Position numbers and translations under genes: made by a program. The notes below the pieces were generated by a model, which saw nothing but the letters and a program-made list of their open reading frames with translations, had not been told where the DNA came from and did no database searches. Of a stretch of 64,000 nucleotides of DNA, positions 36,011 through 44,542 are shown one piece after another. Source of the DNA: Flagellimonas myxillae (GTDB lineage: Bacteria > Bacteroidota > Bacteroidia > Flavobacteriales > Flavobacteriaceae); assembly GCF_023502235.1 (NCBI RefSeq), contig NZ_JAMFLY010000002.1, positions 744,001 to 808,000 on the forward strand, in the 5' to 3' direction. Each line of letters opens with the position of its first letter. The stretch's first letter is position 1.

Positions 36011-36376
36011 TTACTTTCTTTTAATTTGGTCGTCAATAAGTGCTCGCAAAGACTCAAGTTCCTCCTTGCTCAAATCGGTTTCTTTGGTAAAAAATGAGGC
36101 AAACTGACTCGGGCTGTCGTTGAAGAAATTCTTAATCAGACCTTTCACCTGCTTGGAGAAATAATCTTGTTTTTTAACCAAGGGGTAGTACTCCCTGGAC
36201 CTTCCAAAACTTTTGTAGGCCACATAGCCCTTGTCGATCATCCGCTTTAAAAGCGTGGCCACGGTTGTGGTGGCAGGTTTTGGTTCCGGATAGGCATCCA
36301 AAAGGTCTTTCATGAACGCTTTCCGCTGTTTCCAGATAATGTTCATTAGTTCTTCTTCGGATTTTGATAAGGACAT
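36011..36376 (-). CDS. BlaI/MecI/CopY-family repressor
   Basis: A 121-residue winged-helix repressor. It begins MSLSKSEEELMNIIWKQRKA, has the recognition helix in PATTTVATLLKRMIDKGYVA and the wing SFGRSREYYPLVKKQDY, and ends with a dimerisation helix pair. It is co-transcribed with the M56 protease and faces two operator-like palindromes within 70 bp of its start, which suggests the pair represses itself until the protease is activated. Confidence 0.93.
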   Translation of the reverse strand: MSLSKSEEELMNIIWKQRKAFMKDLLDAYPEPKPATTTVATLLKRMIDKGYVAYKSFGRSREYYPLVKKQDYFSKQVKGLIKNFFNDSPSQFASFFTKETDLSKEELESLRALIDDQIKRK

Positions 36377-36395
36377 GCGCTATGAAATTAGAATT

Positions 36396-36415
36396 TACTC
36401 TACAAACATAGAATA
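36396..36415. promoter_or_regulatory. BlaI-type operator, proximal copy
   Basis: TACTCTACAAACATAGAATA is an imperfect palindrome built on TCTACA-AA-CATAGA. Its reverse complement shares TTCTA and TGTAGAGTA with the distal copy. It lies 19 bp upstream of the repressor start. Confidence 0.55.
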
Positions 36416-36425
36416 ATATTTTGAA

Positions 36426-36443
36426 TTCTACAAATGTAGAGTA
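36426..36443. promoter_or_regulatory. BlaI-type operator, distal copy
   Basis: TTCTACAAATGTAGAGTA contains the perfect palindrome TCTACA-AA-TGTAGA, close to the TACAnnTGTA core known for BlaI/MecI operators. It lies 49 bp upstream of the repressor start, about 30 bp from the first copy, so two dimers could bind the same face of the DNA. Confidence 0.65.
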
Positions 36444-36657
36444 AAATGATCATCTTACCATAACTTCAACCATATAGGGGTACGACCAAATATTTAATTT
36501 GAAATCCCAATTGTTCTATAGGTGAATGCCTAGATAAGCAACGCTTCTAGAGGTGTTTCTTCCTAAATAAAATGAGTTCGGTTTGGCAATTTGATATTTA
36601 GCTTCGGATTGTTTGAAAATCTGATGATTGTCTGGATTTTCGATGAGGTACTTGTCG

Positions 36658-37548
36658 TTACATCCGATCTTGATGGGTTTTGGGTCTATTTTGATTTCGA
36701 ACACTTTCAATTATTACTGTTGATAGAATAATCATTCCGCCCCAAAACGTATTCCAGTTAGGGATTTCCCTTAAGAAAATAAAGGCGATTACAATACCCA
36801 AAACAGGTTGAACGCTGCTGATGATACTTGCAGTACTCACGGTAAAATGTTTTAAGCTGTTTACGAGCAGTGTATGGCCCACAGCCGTGGTAATAATGGC
36901 CAACAGAATAACATAGGGATATTGCGTTGTAATGTTCGAAGTGTCCATAAACAATAAAGTAGGAGCCAGCACAAGGGTCACAATACCTAATTGATATAGC
37001 ATAATGGCCGTAGCATTGTAGTGGTGCTCAGAAATCAAATTTTTTGAAATGATGTTTCTTAAGGCATAGAACAATGCTGATATCAGCCCGAAAAAGATAC
37101 CCTGGAACATTGTGCTTTCCAAATCAAATTCGGGAGCTAGGATGTAAATGCCCAAAAGTGCCAAAGCCCCTAGCACAATGTACATGGGGTCAAATTTTGT
37201 TTTAATGAACAAAGGTTCCAAGAAGGCGGTTATGATAGGGTAAGTAAACAATGAAAGCATTCCAATAGCGACATTGGAACATTTTAAGGCATAGAAGTAA
37301 GTTATCCAATGTGCGGCCATGAACAAGGCACTTAGTACAAAAGGAAGGACGTTCTTTTTCGATTTTAATTGATAGGGTATCTTTTCATACCTGCAGAAGG
37401 CATACAATACAAACAGAGCTATAAAAGAACGCCACCAATTCGTTACCGGGATGGGCAAGTCTATAAATTTACCCAATGCACCCGATGTACTGATAAAAAG
37501 TGTTGCTAAAAGCAGGTAAACAAGATGGTTATTGTATTGCTTGCTCAT
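36658..37548 (-). CDS. EamA/DMT-superfamily transporter
   Basis: A 296-residue membrane protein with ten predicted helices in two EamA repeats (about 5-140 and 150-285). It begins with HLVYLLLATLFISTSGALGK and has the family pattern FMAAHWITYFYALKCSNVAI and SIISSVQPVLGIVIAFIFLR. DMT proteins export or import small metabolites such as amino acids or nucleotides; the substrate cannot be predicted. The gene is alone on its strand between the BlaI operators and the M20 gene, with about 100 bp on the upstream side. Confidence 0.88.
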   Translation of the reverse strand: MSKQYNNHLVYLLLATLFISTSGALGKFIDLPIPVTNWWRSFIALFVLYAFCRYEKIPYQLKSKKNVLPFVLSALFMAAHWITYFYALKCSNVAIGMLSLFTYPIITAFLEPLFIKTKFDPMYIVLGALALLGIYILAPEFDLESTMFQGIFFGLISALFYALRNIISKNLISEHHYNATAIMLYQLGIVTLVLAPTLLFMDTSNITTQYPYVILLAIITTAVGHTLLVNSLKHFTVSTASIISSVQPVLGIVIAFIFLREIPNWNTFWGGMIILSTVIIESVRNQNRPKTHQDRM

Positions 37549-37651
37549 GAGTTAGCGATAATGGTGGTTAGCTTTTGGCGAGCGAGCCAAAACTAGTAGC
37601 GGAAAGCACGTCCCCATCGGTTTAATTTTAAACCGATGGGCAACATCCTGT

Positions 37652-39040
37652 TTATTGCGTTAGTTCCGTGAAGTATTTATAGAAATATGGAATGGTCTCA
37701 ATGCCCTTAAGGTAGTTCCAGACGCCAAAATGCTCGTTGGGGGAATGAATGGCATCGCTATCCAGTCCAAAGCCCATTAAAATGGTCTTACTTTCCAAGA
37801 CTTGTTCAAATAGTGCAACGATGGGTATACTTCCACCGGTGCGTTCTGGAATTGGGGTTTTGGCGAAAGTGGTCTCATAGGCCATGGCTGCCGCTTTATA
37901 CCCAATACTATCGGTTTTGGTCACATAGGGTAGGCCTCCATGGTGCGGTGTAACCTCGACCTTTACACTTTTTGGCGCAATGGCCTCAAAATGTTTGGTG
38001 AACAGTTCCGTGATTTCGTCCGGATCTTGATCAGGTACCAAACGCATCGAAATTTTGGCGAATGCCTTGCTGGCGATGACGGTCTTTGCGCCCTCTCCAG
38101 TGTAACCACCCCATATCCCATTGACATCAAGGGTTGGGCGAATGGAATAGCGTTCTGCGGTGGTATATCCTTTTTCCCCGTGAACATCGTCAATATCCAA
38201 TGCTTGTTTATAGGCCTCCAGGCTAAAAGGGGCTTTGGCCATTTCCGCGCGTTCTTCAGCCGATACTTCTTCTACTTTATCATAAAATCCGGGAATGGTG
38301 ATATGATTATTTTCATCGTGAAGGGAGGCAATCATCTTATTGAGGACGTTAATGGGATTGGGAACAGCCCCACCATAAATGCCCGAATGCAAATCGCGGT
38401 TTGGCCCGGTGACTTCCACTTCCACATAGCTCAACCCTCTTAATCCGGTGGTAATTGAGGGGACATCATTGGCCATCATTCCGGTGTCCGATATCAGGAT
38501 GATGTCATTGGAAAGCATTTCTTTGTGCGTCTCCAAAAAATCTGCCAAGCTATCACTTCCCACTTCCTCTTCTCCTTCGATCATAAACTTGACATTGCAG
38601 GGGAGTTGGTTGTTTCGAATCATGAATTCCACCGCTTTTACATGCATGAAAAACTGACCTTTATCGTCGCATGCACCTCTGGCAAAAATGGCACCATCCG
38701 GATGTAGATCCGTTGCTTTGATAACCGGCTCAAAGGGAGGGGAGTTCCAGAGTTCCATGGGGTCGGGTGGTTGTACATCGTAATGGCCATAAACCAGTAC
38801 GGTGGGCAGGTTGGAGTCAATGATTTTTTCTCCATATACCACGGGATAACCTTTGGTTTCGCAGATCTGGGTATTGTCGCAGCCTGCTTCCACTAAGGAT
38901 TTTTCCACGAGTCTTGCAGTTTCCAATACATCTTGGGAAAAAGCGGTATCGGCACTAATGGAAGGTAATTTTAAGAGTTCGACCAGCTCGTTGATGAACC
39001 GATCTTTGTGGGTGTTTATGTAGTCGTTTATTTGTTCCAT
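37652..39040 (-). CDS. M20-family metallopeptidase (dipeptidase type)
   Basis: A 462-residue zinc hydrolase. Metal-binding and catalytic sites are visible in LVYGHYDVQPPDP (His and Asp), FARGACDDKGQFF (bridging Asp), and IEGEEEVGSDSL (catalytic Glu-Glu), with the dimerisation insert around residues 205-370 and the C-terminal His in DSDAIHSPNEHFGVWN. No signal peptide is present, so it is cytosolic. The family includes dipeptidases and carboxypeptidases with broad specificity. It appears to be a single-gene unit, upstream of and divergent from tRNA-Leu. Confidence 0.93.
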   Translation of the reverse strand: MEQINDYINTHKDRFINELVELLKLPSISADTAFSQDVLETARLVEKSLVEAGCDNTQICETKGYPVVYGEKIIDSNLPTVLVYGHYDVQPPDPMELWNSPPFEPVIKATDLHPDGAIFARGACDDKGQFFMHVKAVEFMIRNNQLPCNVKFMIEGEEEVGSDSLADFLETHKEMLSNDIILISDTGMMANDVPSITTGLRGLSYVEVEVTGPNRDLHSGIYGGAVPNPINVLNKMIASLHDENNHITIPGFYDKVEEVSAEERAEMAKAPFSLEAYKQALDIDDVHGEKGYTTAERYSIRPTLDVNGIWGGYTGEGAKTVIASKAFAKISMRLVPDQDPDEITELFTKHFEAIAPKSVKVEVTPHHGGLPYVTKTDSIGYKAAAMAYETTFAKTPIPERTGGSIPIVALFEQVLESKTILMGFGLDSDAIHSPNEHFGVWNYLKGIETIPYFYKYFTELTQ

Positions 39041-39093
39041 GAATTGTTTTAAAAGGACACTAAATGTACAAAAAACAAGTTTTTAAAAAGGGG

Positions 39094-39126
39094 TTGCATT
39101 GTAATCGGAAAATTGGATTATATTTG
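39094..39126 (+). promoter_or_regulatory. Promoter of tRNA-Leu
   Basis: TTG (39094-39096), 22 nt, then TATATTTG (39119-39126), a perfect match to the Bacteroidota TAnnTTTG box. Transcription would begin within a few bases of the tRNA 5' end at 39138. Confidence 0.7.
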
Positions 39127-39137
39127 CACACCTTTTT

Positions 39138-39219
39138 GCGGGTGTGGTGGAATTGGTAGACACGCTAGACTTAGGATCTAGTGCCGCGAGGCGTGGGGGT
39201 TCGACTCCCTTCACCCGCA
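39138..39219 (+). tRNA. tRNA-Leu (anticodon UAG)
   Basis: The acceptor stem is GCGGGTG paired with CACCCGC and the discriminator base is A. The anticodon stem CTAGA/TCTAG encloses the loop CTTAGGA with anticodon TAG. A long variable arm (TGCCGCGAGGCG) and the T-loop GGTTCGACTCC are present, as in class II leucine tRNAs. The CCA end is not encoded. A terminator follows 9 bp later. Confidence 0.95.
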
Positions 39220-39227
39220 CAGAATGA

Positions 39228-39253
39228 CCCTCAATGATAATTGGGGGTTTTTT
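39228..39253 (+). terminator. Terminator of tRNA-Leu
   Basis: CCCTCAAT-GATA-ATTGGGGG forms a hairpin (39228-39247) followed by a run of six T. It lies directly after the tRNA. Confidence 0.75.
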
Positions 39254-39308
39254 ATTTGGATACAGTTGGATTTTGAGGAGGAGAAGTTTACCCTGAGCTG
39301 GTCGAAGG

Positions 39309-39331
39309 GACTCCCTTCACCCGCACAGAAT
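39309..39331 (+). repeat. Second copy of the tRNA-Leu 3' end
   Basis: These 23 bases (starting GACTCCCTTCACCCGCAC and ending AGAAT) repeat exactly 39203-39225, that is the T-stem, acceptor 3' strand and the bases after the tRNA, 106 bp downstream. The copy cannot form a tRNA. Such partial copies are left where an integrase used the tRNA 3' end as attachment site or where tandem tRNAs recombined. Just before it lies CCCTGAGCTGGTCGAAGGG (39291-39309), an intergenic repeat type common in this phylum. Confidence 0.75.
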
Positions 39332-39332
39332 T

Positions 39333-39360
39333 AACCCTCAATATTCTTGAGGGTTTTTTT
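39333..39360 (+). terminator. Second, duplicated terminator
   Basis: AACCCTCAA-TATTC-TTGAGGGTT with a following T-run. Its left arm and position relative to the tRNA 3' end copy parallel the first terminator, so it was duplicated with the tRNA end and then diverged. Confidence 0.7.
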
Positions 39361-39534
39361 ATGCCCTTTTTTTGTTTTATTTCTGAGGATTTTGACCAGA
39401 AAAGAATCCCAAAATTCCCAAGTCTTCCTCAAATATATACATTCAGGGAGCCACAAAGTACGTTCGTATAAAAAGTTGGACTTAAAAACGGGAAACAGGC
39501 TATTTTCCCTAAGAATTGCTAAAACAAAATCTTT

Positions 39535-40656
39535 ATGCGACCCCTAGTACGATTATACTTTTTACTCTTTTTAATTATTACCACCGGCCTAAATGCCCAA
39601 AAGGTTGACAATGGATTCTCCGAAAAGGCATTTTACTTTGCTGCCTGGGGGGACATCAACCAAGGTGAAGGCAAAACCAAGGCCACTATTGAGGAACAAA
39701 AGGCACGTTTAAAACGATTGGCCGATGCCGGGATTACGGATCTGTTGCCCAATGCCAGCACCGAACGATTAAGGGAACTTGTTCCTTTGGCAAAAGAATA
39801 TGGAATTAGGGTCCACGCTTGGCTTTGGATGATGAATATCGGGGGACTGGAGGAGGCCCAAAAACATCCTGAGTGGTTTTCGGTGAACGTGTTGGGACAG
39901 AATTGCAAAGAATACAATCCCTACGTGAGTTACTATAAATTTCTAAGCCCATTTTCTGAGGGGGCACGGGAATTCATTAAAAAAAGGGTCAAGGAAAAGG
40001 CAGAGATACCCGGAATCGCATCGGTGCATTTTGACTACATCCGCTTTGTGGATATAATTCTTGGGGCCGACCTTCAAAAAAAGTACAAACACAAAGGGGG
40101 ACCTCTAATCCAGGACCGTATTCTGGACGAGTATGATTTTGGTTATCACCCCAATGCCCGTAAGCAGTTCAAGGAAATTTTTGGGACTGATCCAGTAGAT
40201 TTGGAAGATAGGGCCGAGAACCCCGCTTGGCAGCAGTTTAGAATGAACGCTATCACCTCGTTGGTAGATGACTGTGTGGATATTTGTCACGATAAGGGAG
40301 TGGCCACTTCGGCTGCTGTTTTTCCGTTTCCGCAGTTGGCCCGGGAATATGTGCGCCAAGATTGGGGACATTGGAAGCTGGACACCTTTTTTCCAATGGC
40401 CTATAAAAAAGACCATCAAGGAAATGTGAACTGGGTAGGTTTTGCGACTAAGGAAGGTGTACGTGATTTGGAGAAGGGACAAGACTTGATCACAGGCATC
40501 CTAACAGGTCATTACGGCGATAACTATTCCGATTTTGAGCAAGCCATCCAATTGGCCCGGAAGAACGGGGCCAAGGGAATTAGCTTTTTTACGGCAAATT
40601 CGTTGGATGATAAGCACTTGTCCATCATAAAAAAATGGAATAAAACATACAATTAA
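39535..40656 (+). CDS. Secreted glycoside hydrolase-like 10 (GHL10) family protein
   Basis: A 373-residue exported protein with a signal peptide (residues 1-21, cut after LNAQ). The rest is a TIM-barrel-like domain with AFYFAAWGDINQG, LADAGITDLLPNASTERLRE, GIRVHAWLWMMNI, IASVHFDYIRFVD and GHWKLDTFFPMAYKKD, the pattern of the DUF187/GHL10 group of putative glycosidases. The acidic residues in HFDYIR are candidates for substrate binding or catalysis. No transporter or SusC/D genes lie nearby, so this is not a typical polysaccharide locus. The substrate is unknown. Confidence 0.8.
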   Translation: MRPLVRLYFLLFLIITTGLNAQKVDNGFSEKAFYFAAWGDINQGEGKTKATIEEQKARLKRLADAGITDLLPNASTERLRELVPLAKEYGIRVHAWLWMMNIGGLEEAQKHPEWFSVNVLGQNCKEYNPYVSYYKFLSPFSEGAREFIKKRVKEKAEIPGIASVHFDYIRFVDIILGADLQKKYKHKGGPLIQDRILDEYDFGYHPNARKQFKEIFGTDPVDLEDRAENPAWQQFRMNAITSLVDDCVDICHDKGVATSAAVFPFPQLAREYVRQDWGHWKLDTFFPMAYKKDHQGNVNWVGFATKEGVRDLEKGQDLITGILTGHYGDNYSDFEQAIQLARKNGAKGISFFTANSLDDKHLSIIKKWNKTYN

Positions 40657-40705
40657 GCTGCCCTTTTTCTAGGACACCGGAGGTAACCTTCGCATAAAAC
40701 TGGAT

Positions 40706-41002
40706 TCACACCCAAAGGGTGACGTCAAGGTTGGTATCGGTTGTAAGTTTGGCCTTTTTTCTAATCGCTGCTTTTACAGGTAAATAGTAGGTGCCTCCTT
40801 TGGTATCGAACCAAATAGCGGTGTCCCATTTTACAGTCCCTATTTGGGCAGTGGCCTTCATTCTACCCCAACCTTCTTCCTGCCATTGCAGGTTGCCCCT
40901 GATTTCTTGGGAAATGTCCTTGGGGAGGGAAATAAAATACCAGCTTCCTGCTGCTTCTTTCCACATGGTGGAGGTAAAGGTGTAGGTTATTTTGCCGTCC
41001 AT
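40706..41002 (-). CDS. DUF1905-domain protein
   Basis: A 98-residue small beta-barrel protein. It shows AGSWYFISLPKDISQEIRGN, EEGWGRMKATAQIGTVKWDTA and the terminal YYLPVKAAIRKKAKLTT, the features of DUF1905. The function is unknown. It is the last member of a run of minus-strand small genes whose relation to each other is uncertain. Confidence 0.8.
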   Translation of the reverse strand: MDGKITYTFTSTMWKEAAGSWYFISLPKDISQEIRGNLQWQEEGWGRMKATAQIGTVKWDTAIWFDTKGGTYYLPVKAAIRKKAKLTTDTNLDVTLWV

Positions 41003-41230
41003 GGATTGGATTTTGGGTGTAAAATTATGGGAATGCGATTTAAATTTGGGGGAATCTTTTCTTTAAAATTTGATCTGCCCCCGATGATTCCACTCATGTT
41101 CCCAATCATGGAACCCAGAATTAAACTAAGTGCCTTTGCCAGAGATTTTCTTAGGTTGATCCATTGATCCATCCTTAGTCACGGACAAATAAATGCAGTT
41201 TGGTGATAATTGTTCGCTATACTTGATTTT

Positions 41231-41524
41231 TTAATGGGATGTGGTCCATCCGTCGATAAGATGATTGAACATACTTTGGATTTGCTTTAGCGCTTCGATA
41301 CGGCCATCTTCTTTTCCGTTGTGGTAATGGCTGGAGGTAAAGGCGGCCACATCGGCAAGAACAGAGCCCCAAGCCCGGGGGTCTGGTGTTTCTTTAATGG
41401 TGTCGGCAAAGATTTCCGGGGCACCTTGGTTCATCCAAACCCTTAAACATTCGTAGGCATTTGGATTTGATTTGATTTCAGATCTGATTTTGATCTCGTT
41501 TCCGCTTGAAGAAAAAAGTCCCAT
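41231..41524 (-). CDS. DUF5076-like small protein
   Basis: A 97-residue soluble protein. The pattern ECLRVWMNQGAPEIF, PRAWGSVLADVAAFTSSHY and IQSMFNHLIDGW resembles DUF5076 proteins (a short sheet followed by a helix with WGxxLxD). Function is unknown. No signal or membrane segment is visible. It stands between gaps of about 110 and 230 bp. Confidence 0.6.
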   Translation of the reverse strand: MGLFSSSGNEIKIRSEIKSNPNAYECLRVWMNQGAPEIFADTIKETPDPRAWGSVLADVAAFTSSHYHNGKEDGRIEALKQIQSMFNHLIDGWTTSH

Positions 41525-41635
41525 GCTATTATGCTTTAGTTGATGAATGAATTCTGATCGCCATGGATTTCCGTGCTAGTGAACTTATTGATTGCCCAAA
41601 TTTTGAATAACCCTTGGAAGCAAAGTGATGTTGGT

Positions 41636-41908
41636 TCAAGATTTAATTTTTTGGATGGCGCTCAAAGCTTTGCCCATTTCCCTGATGTTGTAATTGATTA
41701 TTTTTAGGGTTGTTCCAGTGGCATTCGGGCGGTCCGTTTCTGCATAACCAAGGATTTCCCTGCACCCTTGTTCCGTTTCCCATACCATATTGCCTTTGTC
41801 CCTTAATAAACCAAATAAAAGGGAGCCGGCATGTTTTCGAAGGTTGGCACCGTAGCCGTCGGCGGTTTTTTCAGCCGAAACAAATTCATAATAAACGTGT
41901 ATGTACAT
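41636..41908 (-). CDS. Small protein of unknown function
   Basis: A 90-residue protein I do not recognise. It starts MYIHVYYEFVSAEKTADGYG and has mixed alpha/beta composition without signal or membrane segments. It precedes the DUF5076-like gene by about 110 bp on the same strand. Codon use looks like that of its neighbours, and the length of the open frame supports a real gene, but conservation is unknown. Confidence 0.5.
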   Translation of the reverse strand: MYIHVYYEFVSAEKTADGYGANLRKHAGSLLFGLLRDKGNMVWETEQGCREILGYAETDRPNATGTTLKIINYNIREMGKALSAIQKIKS

Positions 41909-41962
41909 AATTTACTGAATCCTATTTAATAAATCGTAGAACTCTTTTCCCTCAAATTTTTA

Positions 41963-43450
41963 TTAAAAATATCTACCTGCATGCGTCTCCATAAGTTTAA
42001 TGGTCAATTTATAAATCTCCTGACCGGCATGGCCATCACAATCTTTGTATTTTGTTTTATACGCCCTTATCTGGCTTTTGAAATTGTCTAAATGGTAACG
42101 TTTTTTATGCTGAATGTTCTCAAAATCGGCTATGATTTTTAAATGTTCAGTTTGCATGTTTTTAACGCAGATTATATCTGAAATGGATAAGGCTTTTTTT
42201 ATGAAGAAATCCGTATTCGCTATTGTTTCTTCATCAAGCCCTGGATACGTCAGAATTTCTTCAATTTTATTTAAATTTTGTTGTAGTGTTCTGAATGATT
42301 TCATGGAGAAAATTTTAGAAACCATAACTTCCTCCCTTATTTTTGAAATCTCCTCGATAAGATAAACGAGCTCAAATTGTTTAAAAGTTCTATTTACGAT
42401 AGCTAGCATCTTACTAATCCTAGGGTCGGAAGAAAGGGTGTACCTAAAAACTTCATCTTGATTCATTTTAAAGGTTTCAAGAGTTTCTGATTCAATTACT
42501 AGTCCCCCTGCATAACTAGCGTTGTCGCCAATTATTTTTGTTTTTAGCTCAAAATATCTCTTTTTAAACCCCTGAACGCTGGATACATGTAAGTAGGGTT
42601 TCCATGAACCAAGAAATGTGAAAATTGCTTGATTGAGTTTAGGGTAGTCTTGGACTTTAACTTTGCTGATGACATTAAACGTTAGTTCTTCCTGATTTAG
42701 CAGGTTATTTATTGTGTTGGTTTCAATCGTAAATAATTGGTCTCTGAATGCCCGTTTGTCAGTATCATTTAAATGACTCAACATTTGCTTGTGAACCAAA
42801 TCGAAAATCCTAATTTTATGTAGCTTTTCAAAACTATCAACTTCTTTGTTTACTGAATCTAGCGATTGGGCTATGCTATTTTTTGAAGCCTTTGCATATT
42901 GTTTTTCAATGGCTTGTTCTAGCCTATTGATTTCAGAGGGAAGTAATCGTTGAAACTCTGTTTCCACCAGATTGGAAAAACCTTCCAAGTCCTCATAAGT
43001 AACCAAGGGCGAATTAATTTTGTTTAGTATAACCGGGAATTCTTTACGTAGTTCTCTAATTGTGGCAACTTCCTTTATCGCATCATTATAGGCCTTCTCT
43101 TGATTTAATACGCCCCACATGTACCAATCAAGTCTTTGTGAAACTGGATACTTAGGTTTCTTTTTACATTTTGTTATTTTGACCGCTATAGCGAATTTTT
43201 TCAACTTACCTAATTTCTCAAAAGGTTTCCCGAACATTGGAATAAAGAACTTATCCGAAAGAAGATTAAATCTAATGGCATTATAAACCGGTGAGCCAGA
43301 ACGCGGGGATTTTGTTTTAACACTAGGAAATTCGTTTTCAATAACCTGAGTCCAAGATTCAAGCTCTTGACAACTTTGTGCATGCAAGGATTGATCATAG
43401 GATGCCAAATAGAAGATGAGAAAAGGTAAAAGTCGGTATATCAAGCTCAT
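41963..43450 (-). CDS. Exported protein of unknown function
   Basis: A 495-residue protein with a clear signal peptide (MSLIYRLLPFLIFYLASYDQ, cut after LHAQ). I chose this ATG because the 18 residues added by an upstream ATG at 43504 would place the signal sequence internally. The rest is mostly helical and charged, with coiled-coil-like regions (about 150-260), two Cys near the N-terminus and several near the C-terminus. I do not recognise the family. The gene is AT-richer than its neighbours. Confidence 0.7.
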   Translation of the reverse strand: MSLIYRLLPFLIFYLASYDQSLHAQSCQELESWTQVIENEFPSVKTKSPRSGSPVYNAIRFNLLSDKFFIPMFGKPFEKLGKLKKFAIAVKITKCKKKPKYPVSQRLDWYMWGVLNQEKAYNDAIKEVATIRELRKEFPVILNKINSPLVTYEDLEGFSNLVETEFQRLLPSEINRLEQAIEKQYAKASKNSIAQSLDSVNKEVDSFEKLHKIRIFDLVHKQMLSHLNDTDKRAFRDQLFTIETNTINNLLNQEELTFNVISKVKVQDYPKLNQAIFTFLGSWKPYLHVSSVQGFKKRYFELKTKIIGDNASYAGGLVIESETLETFKMNQDEVFRYTLSSDPRISKMLAIVNRTFKQFELVYLIEEISKIREEVMVSKIFSMKSFRTLQQNLNKIEEILTYPGLDEETIANTDFFIKKALSISDIICVKNMQTEHLKIIADFENIQHKKRYHLDNFKSQIRAYKTKYKDCDGHAGQEIYKLTIKLMETHAGRYF

Positions 43451-43649
43451 ATTTATTTTAAGGGATTTAATTGTTATTGATACTGCCCTTGGATTGATTG
43501 TCAAATTCTATTTTTGTTTTGTCTAAGTTCCGGTGTGCTGAGTTGCCCAAACGAAAGTCCCATCCATAAAGATAATTGCTGCCCAAGATCTCCATTGCGG
43601 AAACCCGTATCTTATGTATGCACTGATGATTTTAGTGCAAAACAAGTGA

Positions 43650-43982
43650 TTAACCCCTTACTTCAAAAAGGATGGAGCCCACTTCAACTTTTTGTCCTTC
43701 CTTTTTCACGGCATAGAATTTTCCGCCCACATAAGTTTCAAATTCCAATATTTGCCTTGCATTTTCGACAACCCCAACGATGTTTCCGGGCTGGATCAGC
43801 TGTCCATCTTTAAAAAACCATTCCTTGACTCGCCACACACTGGTGTTTTCAAGGCCATTTGGGAACACAATTCTTTCCATTTCTCCTGGCTGAAGATAAT
43901 GACCTTGCACCGCTGTTTGGGTTTTTAAATTTGAACTGTCAAGCCCAAACTTTTCCATTTGTTTAATGATCCATTTTCTCAT
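43650..43982 (-). CDS. Biotinyl/lipoyl-like domain protein without the modified lysine
   Basis: A 110-residue protein. Residues about 55-108 look like a biotinyl/lipoyl hammerhead: FFKDGQLIQPGNIVGVVENA, then RQILEFETYVGGKFYAVKK and EGQKVEVGSILFEV. At the place of the usual lysine between the two central strands there is Arg-Gln, so the domain probably cannot be biotinylated or lipoylated. It could instead be an adaptor domain. The N-terminal 50 residues are unassigned. Confidence 0.6.
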   Translation of the reverse strand: MRKWIIKQMEKFGLDSSNLKTQTAVQGHYLQPGEMERIVFPNGLENTSVWRVKEWFFKDGQLIQPGNIVGVVENARQILEFETYVGGKFYAVKKEGQKVEVGSILFEVRG

Positions 43983-44020
43983 TGATGTCTGCTAGTAGCT
44001 CATGGACATGCTGTTTTGTG

Positions 44021-44533
44021 CTAGTTGCCAAACAAGCTTTTTAGATATTTCGAAATTTCCTCACATTCAGGAACAAATATTTTCGAGATAAACTCCTCGT
44101 TTTCCTTTTTGTAAGTTTCGAACATTCTGGAGCCATTATTTTTGGAATGGGTCACATTGGCAATTCTATCGCAAAATTTAAGGAAGGATGCATTTTTGGT
44201 CTCCCTGATTCCTTTGTAATATTTTTCGTTTGCCCGTTCCGCTCTGTTTCTCCCTTTTTCATTGGTCAACGCGTAGGCAAGTTCGGCAATGGTTTCGTTG
44301 GTTTCTTTTTTTACATCGTTATAGGTTTCCCGGGCATCCTCGATGATATCGTGAACCCAGCAGGCGGCCAATACATTTTCCCTTTCATCAGTATCTATGG
44401 TATGGATAAATTCTTGGGCAATATCATACACCTTGTTAAGGTGAAAATCATAATCGTATTGATCGTATTTATGATTAGCATTTTTGTGTTTTTTTATGGC
44501 GTAAGCTTTGGTTTTATCTACGAGGTTCATCAT
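44021..44533 (-). CDS. HD-domain phosphohydrolase-like protein
   Basis: A 170-residue protein with the HD metal site in LAACWVHDIIEDARETYND, an upstream His in DYDFHLNKVYDIA, and a later Asp in FLKFCDRIANV, which together form the usual H...HD...D set. This layout is like the hydrolase half of RelA/SpoT or small MESH1-like proteins; nucleotide substrate is uncertain. An in-frame ATG one codon later is an equally good start. The next gene on the strand is 9 bp upstream, so they may form an operon. Confidence 0.8.
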   Translation of the reverse strand: MMNLVDKTKAYAIKKHKNANHKYDQYDYDFHLNKVYDIAQEFIHTIDTDERENVLAACWVHDIIEDARETYNDVKKETNETIAELAYALTNEKGRNRAERANEKYYKGIRETKNASFLKFCDRIANVTHSKNNGSRMFETYKKENEEFISKIFVPECEEISKYLKSLFGN

Positions 44534-44542
44534 CGTTCTTTG

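Noticed and set aside
36516..36710. A 64-codon minus-strand frame overlapping the end of the DMT transporter gene
   Set aside because: It needs a TTG start, overlaps 53 bp of a clear gene and has no recognisable features.
40987..41172. A 61-codon frame with a hydrophobic segment upstream of the DUF1905 gene
   Set aside because: It overlaps the start of DUF1905 and has no supporting context; possible but not supported.
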